Source of the DNA: Thalassobacillus sp043497085
Lineage (GTDB): Bacteria > Bacillota > Bacilli > Bacillales > Halobacillaceae
NCBI GenBank assembly: GCA_043497085.1
Contig: JBIEKI010000008.1
Direction: 5' to 3' (one strand)
Length of the DNA stretch: 64,000 bases
Under the pieces are notes generated by a model. It saw nothing but the letters and a program-made list of their open reading frames with translations. It was not told where the DNA came from and did no database searches. Position numbers and translations under genes: made by a program. Positions 40,909 to 50,626 of the stretch are shown in pieces. The stretch's first letter is position 1, and every line of letters starts with the position of its first letter.

Positions 40909-42387
40909 TTGAATAATAACTCATTCAAGGCATATGATGAGCTTACTTATCCGCAAGATATGCTGACTATTTTAAGAAAAGGACTTACTCCTGCTTCCCA
41001 GCCTAAAAAAATATTGATAGCAGGGGCAGGGCTGGCCGGTTTGACTGCGGCTTCTTTATTGAAACAAGCTGGACATGATGTCACGATTCTAGAAGGAAAT
41101 AACCGCATTGGCGGAAGAGTTTTCACCTTGCGCCAACCTTTTCATCAGGGCAACTACTTAGAATTGGGAGCCATGCGTATTCCCGATAATCATGTACTTG
41201 TGTTCGAATATATACGTCGTTTCGGATTGCCCGTAAATAAATTCATCAATACCACCCCGGAGGATATTCTATTTGCAAATGGAATTATGACAACCCGTGA
41301 GCGATATGAACAAAATCCTGACATTTTAAACTTTCCAGTAGAAGGTTGGGAAAAGGGAAAAACAGCAACAGAACTATTCCTCTCTGCTGTAGAACCTTTC
41401 GTTGAATTATACAATCTTAGCACCCCGGCCCAGCAGGAACAATTAAGACAAAAATTCGCGCGTTATTCGATGGGTGATTTCCTCAAGAACAACCCGATCG
41501 GTCAATCGATGTCTGCCAATGCTATCAGAAAAATCAGTGTCCTGCTCGGAATTGAAGGCTTCCCTGAATTCGCGTTTATCGATATTTTGACAGATATCAT
41601 ATTTCCTATCTTCAATGAAGAAACAAACTTCTACCAAATTACTGGCGGAAATGACCAGCTTCCCCTAGCTTTTTTACCACAGCTTAGGGAGCACATCATT
41701 TGCAACCAGCAAGTAACAAAAATCATTCAACGTGCAGAAGGGATTGATTTTCTAACAAATGATCGAGTGACAGGGCAACAAAGGAAATATAGCGGGGACT
41801 TAGCCATTACTTCCCTTCCATTCACAGTATTTCAATATATTGACGTGGAGCCGTATGATTCCATCTCTTTTGAAAAATGGTCAGCGATCAAAGAATTAAC
41901 CAATGTACCAGCCGTAAAAATTGGCATTGAATTCAAGAGCAGGTTTTGGGAGAAAGATCAGCTGGGGAACATCATTTCTGATAGTCCCACACGATTCACC
42001 TACATTCCCAGTAATAATACGGGCGGCACCGGGCCAGCTGTTTTGCTCGCCAGCTATAGCTGGGGGAATAATGCTATGTTATGGAACAGTCAGCCAAAAG
42101 AGGAACATATACGTCAGACACTTGAGGAGCTGGCTAAAATATATGGCAGCCAAGTATATAAAGAATATATCCAGGGGGTAACGTTTAATTGGAGCAAGAA
42201 CCCTTTTTCAGGAGGATGCTTTACGTTATACACTCCCAATCAGGAGATGAATTATGGTAAAATCATCCCTTTGCCTGAACAAAGGCTCCATTTTGCAGGA
42301 GAACATACTTCTTCTTTTCATGGCTGGATGGAAGGTGCTATTGAATCTGGGATCCGAACTGCATTCGAAGTGAACAACCGGGAATAA
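40909..42387 (+). CDS. FAD-dependent amine / L-amino acid oxidase
   Basis: A 492-residue flavoprotein of the monoamine oxidase/LAAO family. The FAD dinucleotide motif is ILIAGAGLAGLTAASLLKQAG near residue 36-56 (written here in part of its length), followed by EGNNRIGGRVFTL and the C-terminal LHFAGEHTSSFHGWMEGAIESG region split across the FAD-binding end. The sequence oxidises an amine or amino acid with release of ammonia and peroxide; which one is unclear. TTG start behind GGGGAGG. No signal peptide. Converges on uvsE with 11 bases between stops. Confidence 0.88.
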   Translation: MNNNSFKAYDELTYPQDMLTILRKGLTPASQPKKILIAGAGLAGLTAASLLKQAGHDVTILEGNNRIGGRVFTLRQPFHQGNYLELGAMRIPDNHVLVFEYIRRFGLPVNKFINTTPEDILFANGIMTTRERYEQNPDILNFPVEGWEKGKTATELFLSAVEPFVELYNLSTPAQQEQLRQKFARYSMGDFLKNNPIGQSMSANAIRKISVLLGIEGFPEFAFIDILTDIIFPIFNEETNFYQITGGNDQLPLAFLPQLREHIICNQQVTKIIQRAEGIDFLTNDRVTGQQRKYSGDLAITSLPFTVFQYIDVEPYDSISFEKWSAIKELTNVPAVKIGIEFKSRFWEKDQLGNIISDSPTRFTYIPSNNTGGTGPAVLLASYSWGNNAMLWNSQPKEEHIRQTLEELAKIYGSQVYKEYIQGVTFNWSKNPFSGGCFTLYTPNQEMNYGKIIPLPEQRLHFAGEHTSSFHGWMEGAIESGIRTAFEVNNRE

Positions 42388-42398
42388 GTCATATCTTT

Positions 42399-43364
42399 TC
42401 AAAGTTCCAGAGTCGCTCCACCTATTCGCTTCACCCCACGACGAGCGGCCATATCTTCCACTAACTGCAGTAGTGCGCGATCCTTCGCTTTTGCTTCAAC
42501 CATAAAATCAACCGATTGATCAATCTCTTTCAACTTATCAATCAATGGCTGTAAAAAATCTAAACTTACATAATCAGCATGACTGCGGAATGCTCTTTCT
42601 GACTTTGGTGAAGAGACATGGAGTTTAGGCCAGTGCGTACGCTCCTGCCATGTGTCCATAAATCGAGGAAGAATATCATCCAGGCTTTCCCCCTCTTCCT
42701 TGTTCGCAACGTAATGGTGATAATCGAACATCATCGGTATTCCTTCTTCTTCACAAATAGCTAACGTTTCGCTCGCTGTATAAGTTTTGTCATCATTTTC
42801 TAACGTCATTTGCTCTTTGATGTGTCCCGGAAGCTGGCGAAGGTTATCATGAAACCTTCGGACAGCTTCTATTTTATTGCCATAAGCGCCGCCTACATGG
42901 ATGTTGATGAGTAATTCTTTTTCCAGCCCCAAGGCTTCAGCAATCGCGTAATGATACTGCATATCCCGGACGGCGTTCTTAGTCACATGAGGTTTATCGC
43001 TTGTAAACAAAGTGAACTGGTTCGGATGAAAGCTTGTACGAATGCCATGCTTCTTCACAAACTCCCCTATTTCCTGGTATAGGTCCCGAAATGGGGTTAT
43101 GTAATCCCATGGTACTTCTTCATGTGTAGCCAAGGGAACGATAGAAGAAGAAAAGCGGTATAGCTTAATTTCATGGGCAGCATTATAGTGTAGTGCCCGC
43201 AAAGTATGGAGCAGATTTTTTCTAGTTATTTCATGCAGTTTGCTAACTCGTTCATTCTCCCCCAGCTGCTTCCACCGGGTAAATGTCATCGTTTTTTGCG
43301 GTGAAGCATCCCATAGATTTAAAGCGTGGGCGACATAACCAAAGCGAATAATCAAATTCCTCAC
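42399..43364 (-). CDS. uvsE: UV DNA damage endonuclease
   Basis: A 321-residue UVDE enzyme that nicks DNA 5' of UV photoproducts. It has the N-terminal IRFGYVAHAL, the RFSSSIVPL loop and a TIM-barrel with metal ligands in SFHPNQF, INIHVGGAYGNK, LENDDKTYT and MMFDYHHYV, as in the Thermus and Bacillus enzymes. The start is either GTG at 43364 or TTG at 43355; the latter gives the usual MIIRFGY N-terminus. Divergent from the LVIVD gene. Confidence 0.94.
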   Translation of the reverse strand: MRNLIIRFGYVAHALNLWDASPQKTMTFTRWKQLGENERVSKLHEITRKNLLHTLRALHYNAAHEIKLYRFSSSIVPLATHEEVPWDYITPFRDLYQEIGEFVKKHGIRTSFHPNQFTLFTSDKPHVTKNAVRDMQYHYAIAEALGLEKELLINIHVGGAYGNKIEAVRRFHDNLRQLPGHIKEQMTLENDDKTYTASETLAICEEEGIPMMFDYHHYVANKEEGESLDDILPRFMDTWQERTHWPKLHVSSPKSERAFRSHADYVSLDFLQPLIDKLKEIDQSVDFMVEAKAKDRALLQLVEDMAARRGVKRIGGATLEL

Positions 43365-43603
43365 CTATTCTGTAATTTATTGATACCTGTGGATTCAGTT
43401 TTCCACTGCTATCGATTCCTAAACCCACCTGCGATTCCATGTATTTTCTCTTCTATCTGTTAGGAACATCTGCTTATTTATGCAGGATAATTTTACTGAA
43501 AATTCATAATTTATTGTTAATAATATCCAGCTACGCTATACTGAACCTGGAAAAGCCCTCCAACCCGGGAATGGAGATCAATAACATTTGGGAGGTTTCC
43601 ATT

Positions 43604-44983
43604 TTGAAGAAGAAGCGATTATTAAATATGACCTTAGCTGGAGCACTCACATTTTCTTTGGTCCCAGCCACTGCATTCGCCCATGATGAATTAGGCGGTG
43701 GTGGTGAAAAAGGAGAAAACCTGGCAGGTGAAGAATTGTCAGTACCTTTGTTGGAAGGTACTAAAAATATGGATCACTGGAAAGAAGTAGCTGCAGTCCA
43801 ATTGCAGGAAGTAAAAGAAGGAGTCTCCAATTCCACCGCTGATGTCTATAGCCATAAAGGTTATGCTTATCTTGGAACACATACAGCTAATGGCGGTGAA
43901 GGCGGAGTCCGTGTATTTGATATGAAGGACCCCGCAAACCCGAAAGAAGTTACTTCCTTCGCCCACCACGAGGGAACCTGGCAGGAGAAAGTGATAGTAA
44001 AATCCGTAAATACACCAAGCTTCAAAGGTGACCTGGCTGCTGTAAGTGTGCAGAAGCTGGACAGAGGCTCTGATGCTACAGGCGGATTTTTATTATACGA
44101 TGTAACCAACCCTGAGAATCCAGAAAAATTAGGCTTCTGGGAAGATACCTCCGGTGCACGTGGCACACATGAATTATACCTATTTGTTCAAGACGGAAAA
44201 CCTTATGTGCTGACAGCGAATAATTATGCGGATTATTATTCCCATGGAGAAAAGATGGACGTACATTTGGTTGATGTCAGCGACCCATCAGCTCCTGAGT
44301 CGATCTATCAATTCAATCCCAGGGATTACATCGATGAGGTTAGTGATGAAAACTATGATGGATATAATTGGACAGACGAAGACGGAGTCAGAAGATCCTC
44401 ATTCGCCCATAGTGTCATGACTGATAATAATGGTGACACTGCCTACCTTTCTTATTGGGATCTTGGAACCATCATCCTTGATATTCAAAACCCAGAAAAC
44501 CCTGTCTATTTAGGACGGACAGATTTTGCACCGGATGTTCAGGGAGCAGCCCACTCTTCCACGCTTGCAAAGGGCGGGAATATCCTTATTGAAACCAGAG
44601 AAGTATTCGGGCCAGTCCGTGAAGGCTTCGAATCCGCTTACGGGTATACCATGATTTATGATATCCAGGATAAAACAAACCCTAAGCTTCTAAGCTCATT
44701 TAAAACAGACTTTACGGAAACCATTCCTGGCGGTGCCACGGTTCATGACCCGAAAGTGAGAGGAAATACCCTTTATTTATCCCATTACTCGGGAGGCGTC
44801 CGTGCAGTGGACATTACCGACCCGGCAAATCCTGTGGAAGTAGGAGCCTACATTCCGAGTCAATCAAACATTTGGGGCGTATATGTGGATAGGAATTATG
44901 TGCTTGCTTCCGATATGGGCCAAGGGCTCAAGGTACTGCAAAAAAATCCGAATAACGACAACGCACCTCATGAAAATGAATAG
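43604..44983 (+). CDS. Secreted LVIVD-repeat beta-propeller protein
   Basis: A 459-residue exported protein. Signal peptide at residues 1-27 (KKKR then a hydrophobic stretch ending ATAFA, cut before HDE). The rest is built from at least six repeats containing a V/I-x-D-[IV]-x-[DN]-P-x-x-P core: VFDMKDPANPKEV, LYDVTNPENPEKL, LVDVSDPSAPESI, ILDIQNPENPVYL, IYDIQDKTNPKLL and AVDITDPANPVEV. These LVIVD repeats form a beta-propeller on the cell surface or in the medium. TTG start with GGGAGG 8 bases upstream; a longer frame to 43439 lacks a ribosome site. Function unknown. Confidence 0.88.
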   Translation: MKKKRLLNMTLAGALTFSLVPATAFAHDELGGGGEKGENLAGEELSVPLLEGTKNMDHWKEVAAVQLQEVKEGVSNSTADVYSHKGYAYLGTHTANGGEGGVRVFDMKDPANPKEVTSFAHHEGTWQEKVIVKSVNTPSFKGDLAAVSVQKLDRGSDATGGFLLYDVTNPENPEKLGFWEDTSGARGTHELYLFVQDGKPYVLTANNYADYYSHGEKMDVHLVDVSDPSAPESIYQFNPRDYIDEVSDENYDGYNWTDEDGVRRSSFAHSVMTDNNGDTAYLSYWDLGTIILDIQNPENPVYLGRTDFAPDVQGAAHSSTLAKGGNILIETREVFGPVREGFESAYGYTMIYDIQDKTNPKLLSSFKTDFTETIPGGATVHDPKVRGNTLYLSHYSGGVRAVDITDPANPVEVGAYIPSQSNIWGVYVDRNYVLASDMGQGLKVLQKNPNNDNAPHENE

Positions 44984-44989
44984 CGTGTC

Positions 44990-45016
44990 AAAGGCGGCCT
45001 TAGGGTCGCCTTTTTT
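44990..45016 (+). terminator. Terminator after the LVIVD gene
   Basis: AAGGCG pairs with CGCCTT, extended by GCC/GGG pairing, followed by T6. Confidence 0.8.
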
Positions 45017-45108
45017 ATACTTTAAGAAAGTTTAACTTTGTTAAAGGATTAAAGTATAAGAAAAACTTAGGCTTTCGCCATAAGGACTTGGCGATAAGCC
45101 AAGTTTTT
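45017..45108. repeat. Two adjacent inverted repeats of unknown role
   Basis: First, ATACTTTAA at 45017 and TTAAAGTAT at 45049. Second, AAAAACTT-AGGCTT-TCGCC pairs with GGCGA-TAAGCC-AAGTTTTT between 45061 and 45108, ending in T5. They come after a good terminator and about 130 bases before the glutamate dehydrogenase, and may end a short RNA or form its leader. Confidence 0.5.
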
Positions 45109-45234
45109 CTAATGGCGTATTTTTCTAATAACATTCGACCGTTACGCAAATGTAACTTTACGATTACTTATTTGTAATAAAGGGGAAGGATAAATATAGC
45201 ATCGATTTAATCTTTCTGCAGGAGGGTACTTTTT

Positions 45235-46614
45235 ATGGAAAAGAAAACAGAAGATATTATTGAATCATCTTTGAATGCTTTAGCAGAAGACGACTCGTTT
45301 TTACCAGACTTACGGGATGAGTCGAGGCATCAGGCATTCAAGTCGTTAGTCTCCATCCTTTCCACCCCCAATCATGTTAATAAATCCTTTCTCAGGATTG
45401 CTTTAGAAAATGGCACAGTAGTCCGTGTTCCCGCCTTCCGGGTGCAGCACAATAAAACGTTAGGGCCCTATAAAGGCGGAATTCGATTCCATGAATCTGT
45501 GAATGAGGATGAAGTTTCTAACCTGGCTAAATTGATGACATTGAAAAATGCACTCCATGATGTGCCATTCGGAGGTGCGAAAGGCGGGGTCATCATCAAT
45601 CCCAGAGAATATACAGACAAGGAATTAAACTTGATTTGCAAAAAATATGTCCAGTATTTTAGTGATATTTTAGGAACAGAAAAAGATATCCCGGCTCCCG
45701 ATGTAGGCACTAGCGCAAGGGAAATGGATTGGATGATGGCTGAGTACAAAACGATTCATCCAGGTAAGCCATATCGGGGAAGCTTCACGGGTAAAAGTGT
45801 GATTAATGGAGGCTCCCTTGGCAGAAGAGCTGCCACTGGAAAAGGGGTATATTTTACATTTCGCTATATGATGCATAACTTTATCAAAGAGAATTACACG
45901 TGGATGAAAGATAGTGACAATAGATTTGCCAAAACTGCCATAGAGCACTATGACCGTCCTTTGACAATCGCAATTCAAGGGTTTGGAAATGTCGGATCTG
46001 TCGCAGCCCTGCAAGCTTATCAATGCAATAATCTCCAAAATAAAGTGGTTGCTGTCAGTGACCGTAATGTCACCTTATACAATTCAGAGGGTCTGGATAT
46101 CCCCGCTCTTATCAAATATGGTAAAAAACACAAAGGCGACCTGCCAGTTGATGACGAAACGTTAGCCGAGCATGAAATCAAGGCAACGGTTCTGAACAGG
46201 GACGATTTATTAGAAATGGAAGTCGATGCCTTATTCCTGGCTGCCCTGGAAGATCAAATCCACACTGAGAATATGGAAAATATAAAAGCCCGCTTGATTG
46301 TTGAAGGCGCTAATGCTCCAGTAACAGAAGATGCCGATCAATACTTGAGTGATCGGGGTGTTCTTATTGTACCTGATATTCTGGCTAACGCAGGCGGTGT
46401 AATCGTTTCCTACTTTGAATGGATGCAAGGAAGAGAAACACAGTTTGATACGGAAGATCAGATCTACGATAAATTATATGATAAAATGCAGGAAACATTA
46501 GATACCATTTTACCGCAATTTTTTAAAGATCCTTTCCCTTTGCGGCAAAACTGCTATATCCATTCTGTCACAAAACTCTCCACCGTGTTATACCGCCAGG
46601 GAAAGCTCTATTAA
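45235..46614 (+). CDS. Glu/Leu/Phe/Val dehydrogenase (NAD(P) glutamate dehydrogenase)
   Basis: A 459-residue oxidative deaminase of the glutamate dehydrogenase family. Substrate and catalytic motifs: GPYKGGIRFHE near residue 80 and the catalytic Lys in VPFGGAKGGV near residue 112; NAD site AIQGFGNVGSVAA near residue 245; NAGGVIVSYFEW near residue 388. It is about 30 residues longer than Bacillus RocG/GudB, owing partly to an insertion near residues 215-240 that is charged and aromatic (ENYTWMKDSDNRF). Strong GGAGGG ribosome site. Whether it degrades glutamate or a branched-chain amino acid is open. Confidence 0.92.
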   Translation: MEKKTEDIIESSLNALAEDDSFLPDLRDESRHQAFKSLVSILSTPNHVNKSFLRIALENGTVVRVPAFRVQHNKTLGPYKGGIRFHESVNEDEVSNLAKLMTLKNALHDVPFGGAKGGVIINPREYTDKELNLICKKYVQYFSDILGTEKDIPAPDVGTSAREMDWMMAEYKTIHPGKPYRGSFTGKSVINGGSLGRRAATGKGVYFTFRYMMHNFIKENYTWMKDSDNRFAKTAIEHYDRPLTIAIQGFGNVGSVAALQAYQCNNLQNKVVAVSDRNVTLYNSEGLDIPALIKYGKKHKGDLPVDDETLAEHEIKATVLNRDDLLEMEVDALFLAALEDQIHTENMENIKARLIVEGANAPVTEDADQYLSDRGVLIVPDILANAGGVIVSYFEWMQGRETQFDTEDQIYDKLYDKMQETLDTILPQFFKDPFPLRQNCYIHSVTKLSTVLYRQGKLY

Positions 46615-46616
46615 AC

Positions 46617-46656
46617 AAAAGCAGGCCGTCGATTTGGTTTCGACGGCCTGCTTTTC
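46617..46656. terminator. Bidirectional terminator between gdh and floT
   Basis: AAAAGCAGGCCGTCG pairs with CGACGGCCTGCTTTT: perfect 15-base stem serving the two convergent genes. Confidence 0.93.
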
Positions 46657-46658
46657 TA

Positions 46659-48107
46659 TTATTCGGTTTTTACTGGCTGTTTTTCTTTTTGAGAAAAGCT
46701 CTCGTTGATTTTCTTTTCACTGTTAGCAGCTACGTTGTCGAGCATTCCCTTCATATCAAACCCAGAGACATCCTTCAATGTTTCTGGCAATTGACTCATC
46801 AAGTTAGTTACATAATGACTCATTCGTGTTGCACCATCTCCATTTCCTGTGCCATTTCCGTTATCCACTACTGTGACTTTATCAATGGAGCTTACTGGCT
46901 CTGCAATTTTCCCTGCAAACTCAGGAAGCATTTTGATAATCATTTCCAGGATAGCAGCTTCACCATATTTCTCCATAGCATCTGCTAATTTTTCTTTGGC
47001 TTCTGCTTCGGCCAGACCTTTTTGCCTGATAGCAGCAGCTTCTGCTTCCCCGTCCAGTCGGATTTGCTCTGCTTCTGCTTCCGCACGTTTTACTTGCGTG
47101 AGCTTATCTGCTTCCGCCTTTTGCTCTGCAGCATAACGTTCCGCTTCTGCTTTTCTGGATATCTCCGCTTCATACTGCCGTTCTTTTCGTCTGACTTCCC
47201 GTTCTTCCAAATCTATCAACTTATTTTTCTCAACTAACTGTACTTGCATCTCTTCTTCTTTGATTTGCTGCTGAGATTTCGCTTCTTGTAATTGATAGGC
47301 CATATCTGCTTCTGCTTTGGATGTATCTTGTTCGCGTTTATATGCAGCAATTTTCAACTCTTTATTTTTAGTTGATTCAGCAATTTGTGTTTCACTTTCC
47401 AGTTCAGCACGCTTACTTTCCCTTTCAGCGCTGGCTTTTTGAATGCGAGCGTCCCGCATCGCATTTGCTTCAGCTATTTGTGCATCACGTTTTACTTCAG
47501 CGATACGCGGTTTACCTAAAGCTTCTAAGTAGCCATTTTCATCCTGTACATCCTTGATCGTAAAGGATACGATCTGCAGCCCCATCTTCTTGAGATCGAC
47601 AGCTGCCTGGGTTTGTACTTCTTGCGCAAAACGTTCCCGGTTTTTATAGATTTCCTCAACAGTCATCGTTCCTAAAATGGCACGCAGATGTCCTTCCAAT
47701 ACCTCTTGTGCTTCCTTGCGAAGTTCGGAATCATCCTTGCCAAGAAATTGTTCCCCGGCTGTAGCGATTCCCTCAGTTGTGCTTTGAACTTTAATAATCG
47801 CAGTTCCATCAGCCATAACCGGGACACCATTTTCGGTATAAACATTAGGGGTAGAAATATCCAGGCTGTGAGACCGCAAACTGATGAATTCAGCCTGCTG
47901 GAAAACCGGCAGTATAAACGCCCCTCCGCCTCTGACAATTTTAATCCCACTGCCATCATCTGCTTTATGTACATTCTTATTTCCTAAAAAACTTCCTGTA
48001 ATTATCATTGCATCGTCAGCACCAACGGTCTTATAACGGGCAGCGAATAATATCCCGAATGCTACCAATACTGCTATAATGACACCAATTACAACTAAAA
48101 AATCCAT
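46659..48107 (-). CDS. floT: Flotillin (FloT/YuaG-like)
   Basis: A 482-residue SPFH protein that organises functional membrane microdomains. A single N-terminal hydrophobic hairpin (MDFLVVIGVIIAVLVAFGIL) is followed by an SPFH/PHB domain (about 35-210) and long Ala/Glu/Lys/Gln-rich coiled coils with EAEA-type repeats (about 220-380). ATG at 48107 with AGGGGG upstream; an earlier in-frame start lies inside the NfeD gene. Co-transcribed with the NfeD gene (10-base gap), as yuaF-floT of B. subtilis. Confidence 0.93.
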   Translation of the reverse strand: MDFLVVIGVIIAVLVAFGILFAARYKTVGADDAMIITGSFLGNKNVHKADDGSGIKIVRGGGAFILPVFQQAEFISLRSHSLDISTPNVYTENGVPVMADGTAIIKVQSTTEGIATAGEQFLGKDDSELRKEAQEVLEGHLRAILGTMTVEEIYKNRERFAQEVQTQAAVDLKKMGLQIVSFTIKDVQDENGYLEALGKPRIAEVKRDAQIAEANAMRDARIQKASAERESKRAELESETQIAESTKNKELKIAAYKREQDTSKAEADMAYQLQEAKSQQQIKEEEMQVQLVEKNKLIDLEEREVRRKERQYEAEISRKAEAERYAAEQKAEADKLTQVKRAEAEAEQIRLDGEAEAAAIRQKGLAEAEAKEKLADAMEKYGEAAILEMIIKMLPEFAGKIAEPVSSIDKVTVVDNGNGTGNGDGATRMSHYVTNLMSQLPETLKDVSGFDMKGMLDNVAANSEKKINESFSQKEKQPVKTE

Positions 48108-48117
48108 GCTCAACCCC

Positions 48118-48639
48118 CTAATTAAATTCATCATTCATTGACGAAACATAAACGATCTGCTCTTTGACCTCTACTACAACGACTTTTTGCCCCTGCTTGA
48201 TCTCTTCAAAATCGAAACTCTTCGCAATTTCATTTCGGCTGCCGTGAGTAGATTCAATAAAGACCTCTCCCATTCCCTCTGCTGGAATGGTAGTAATGAC
48301 TTCTGCCAGCTTTCCTTCAAGATCCATGACAGATTTCGAAGTAGATGACTCAGCATTAGACATCGGAACAATCATAAAGTGATAGATAAGAAAATAAGCA
48401 CCAGTCCCTATAAGCAAGCTTGCCAGTAAGACATAAACCGCCATCCAATCTGTGTATTTTGTTAGCAATACACCGGCTCCACCTATCACAGAAAGGGTAC
48501 CAAACAACAAAAGCGGGCTTAAAAACTCATCCAGTCCATCAAACATCCCTTCTATAATATCCCCAAAGAAAATCGCAAGAACAGCTGCTCCAAGACTGCC
48601 CCAGAGAATCCACCAATAGATATCGACTATTTCTATCAC
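48118..48639 (-). CDS. NfeD-family membrane protein (YuaF-like)
   Basis: A 173-residue partner of flotillin. About four hydrophobic helices (first WWILWGSLGAAVLAIFFG) are followed by a C-terminal OB-fold of about 65 residues (GKLAEVITTIPAEGMGEVFI to the end), the NfeD1b form. GTG at 48639 chosen for its distance from AAAGGG. In B. subtilis the equivalent gene works with FloT in membrane fluidity and cell-envelope stress. A sigma-W promoter lies about 52 bases upstream. Confidence 0.9.
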   Translation of the reverse strand: MIEIVDIYWWILWGSLGAAVLAIFFGDIIEGMFDGLDEFLSPLLLFGTLSVIGGAGVLLTKYTDWMAVYVLLASLLIGTGAYFLIYHFMIVPMSNAESSTSKSVMDLEGKLAEVITTIPAEGMGEVFIESTHGSRNEIAKSFDFEEIKQGQKVVVVEVKEQIVYVSSMNDEFN

Positions 48640-48690
48640 AATCACACCCTTTCCTAGTAACTTTTATGGAGCTTAACCGCTATTAATATG

Positions 48691-48716
48691 TACGTAATGT
48701 CATGCCAAAAGTTTCA
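48691..48716 (-). promoter_or_regulatory. Sigma-W promoter of the nfeD-floT operon
   Basis: On the minus strand TGAAAC (48716-48711) and CGTA (48694-48691) separated by exactly 16 bases: the ECF sigma-W consensus. The same control is known for yuaFGI in B. subtilis. Confidence 0.85.
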
Positions 48717-48882
48717 TGAATTGGGAAAATATCCAATTATCAGGCTATTTTACCACTTTCATATAAACAAAGTAAGTTTATATAGTAAAATTGTCGAAAT
48801 TTTAAGTGTAATCCAATAATAAGTTATTGAATTATGTTATGGTGGTAAATACCAATGATACTGCTATAAAGGAGGTAAAATA

Positions 48883-50532
48883 ATGAACTTAATTAGTGGC
48901 GCATCCACGTTATGGAAACGGATGTGGAATATGCACCATGAAGCGAAAGACCTGCTGAGTTTATCTGTAAGCGGAAACACGAAATGGGACACAGAATCAG
49001 CAGAAACCACCCGTCACAAAAAAGAAGATGATCAACCGCCTTCCGGGTTCGATGCCAGGCAAAAAATCGGTTTGTGGCTGGGACCGCTCTTATTCTTATT
49101 GACATTATTATTTGTAAAACCAGAATCACTTTCTCAAGAAGGAGTAGCTATCTTAGCCTCTACCCTTTGGATTGCTACCTGGTGGATTACCGAGGCTATT
49201 CCTATTCCAGCAACCTCCCTATTGCCAATTGTATTATTCCCATTGTCTGGTGGACTGGATATAGACACGACAGCTTCCTCTTACGGGTCGGATACAATCT
49301 TCCTATTTATGGGTGGATTTATCATTGCACTAGCCATGCAGCGTTGGAACCTACATAAACGGATAGCGCTGTGGATCATTTCAGTGATAGGAACCAGCAC
49401 AGAAAAAATTATTTTAGGTTTTATGGTAGCCACCGGTGCTTTGTCGATGTGGATTTCTAACACAGCCACCTCAATGATGATGGTGCCGATCGGGCTTGCA
49501 ATCATCTATCAGGTTTCAGATTTATTGAAGAATGATGATTCGATTGATACCAGCCCTGAAAATTTCAATTTCGGTAAAGCATTAATGCTGGGGATTGCCT
49601 ATTCCGCTTCCATCGGTGGTCTTGGAACATTAATCGGCACGCCACCGAATACCATTTTTGCCGGTATTGTCTCAGAGTTATATGGAGTAGAAATCTCTTT
49701 TGCCCGCTGGATGCTTTTCGGTGTGCCGATTTCCGCCGTATTTTTAATTATCGCCTGGGTTTATTTAGTTAAAGTCGCTTATAAAATGAAATTGGATCAG
49801 CTTCCGGGAGGTCAAAAGGTCATTCGTGATGAACAGACTGCTCTAGGCAGAATGGTCCCAGAGGAAAAGGCGGTGATGACGGTATTCACCCTGGCGGCCC
49901 TCGCCTGGATTACCCGATCATTCCTATTAAGTGAGTTTATCCCTGGCATCAATGATGCCATCATTGCAATTTCTGCTTCCTTAATTCTCTTTGTAATTCC
50001 ATCGAAGCGATACCGAGGAGAAGCATTGATTGATTGGGATACAGCTAAACAATTGCCTTGGGGCATCCTCTTGCTGTTCGGTGGCGGTCTGGCTATTGCT
50101 GCCGGTTTCAAGGAATCCGGTTTGGCCGAATGGTTCGGGGAACAATTGACAGTACTTGCAAATGTAAACTTCTTTATTATTTTGCTTGCCGTCATTGGCC
50201 TTGTCATTTTCTTAACCGAAATCACGTCAAATACAGCCACAGGAACCATGATGTTTCCAATTATGGCCTCCCTTGCAGCGGCCATCAATGTGCACCCATA
50301 CAGTTTGATGATCGGTGCAGGTCTTGCAGCATCCTGTGCTTTTATGCTGCCTGTTGCAACCCCTCCCAATGCCGTTGTTTTCGGCTCTGGATACTTAAGA
50401 ATTCCGGATATGGCAAAAGCCGGATTCTTCCTTAATATAGTAGCAATATTTATCATTGCACTTTTCATTTATTTCCTGATGCCGCTTGTGTGGGGTATCG
50501 ATTTAACTAGTTTTCCAGAACAATTCAAATAA
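48883..50532 (+). CDS. DASS/SLC13-family Na+:dicarboxylate or anion symporter
   Basis: A 549-residue transporter. The first 60 residues are charged and cytosolic; 11 or more helices follow. The two Ser-Asn-Thr ion and substrate motifs are present: MWISNTATSMMM near residue 190 and ITSNTATGTMM near residue 448, the hallmarks of DASS proteins such as SdcS and CitT. Substrates of the family are succinate, malate, citrate or sulfate with Na+. ATG behind AAAGGAGG; monocistronic with a good terminator. Confidence 0.92.
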   Translation: MNLISGASTLWKRMWNMHHEAKDLLSLSVSGNTKWDTESAETTRHKKEDDQPPSGFDARQKIGLWLGPLLFLLTLLFVKPESLSQEGVAILASTLWIATWWITEAIPIPATSLLPIVLFPLSGGLDIDTTASSYGSDTIFLFMGGFIIALAMQRWNLHKRIALWIISVIGTSTEKIILGFMVATGALSMWISNTATSMMMVPIGLAIIYQVSDLLKNDDSIDTSPENFNFGKALMLGIAYSASIGGLGTLIGTPPNTIFAGIVSELYGVEISFARWMLFGVPISAVFLIIAWVYLVKVAYKMKLDQLPGGQKVIRDEQTALGRMVPEEKAVMTVFTLAALAWITRSFLLSEFIPGINDAIIAISASLILFVIPSKRYRGEALIDWDTAKQLPWGILLLFGGGLAIAAGFKESGLAEWFGEQLTVLANVNFFIILLAVIGLVIFLTEITSNTATGTMMFPIMASLAAAINVHPYSLMIGAGLAASCAFMLPVATPPNAVVFGSGYLRIPDMAKAGFFLNIVAIFIIALFIYFLMPLVWGIDLTSFPEQFK

Positions 50533-50540
50533 GCCTGATT

Positions 50541-50570
50541 AAAGAGAACCCATACAAGGGTTCTCTTTTT
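50541..50570 (+). terminator. Terminator after the DASS gene
   Basis: AAAGAGAACCC pairs with GGGTTCTCTTT, followed by TT. Confidence 0.9.
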
Positions 50571-50626
50571 AACGTGAAAGTCATGCTCATTTTTGTTATA
50601 GTCAATGTAAATCAAGGAGGGATACC

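Noticed and set aside
43439..43603. N-terminal extension of the LVIVD protein
   Set aside because: The in-frame extension lacks a ribosome site and would bury the signal peptide; the TTG at 43604 restores a normal secreted protein.
49812..50468. 218-codon minus-strand open frame
   Set aside because: Antisense shadow of the DASS transporter; composition mirrors hydrophobic codons read backwards.
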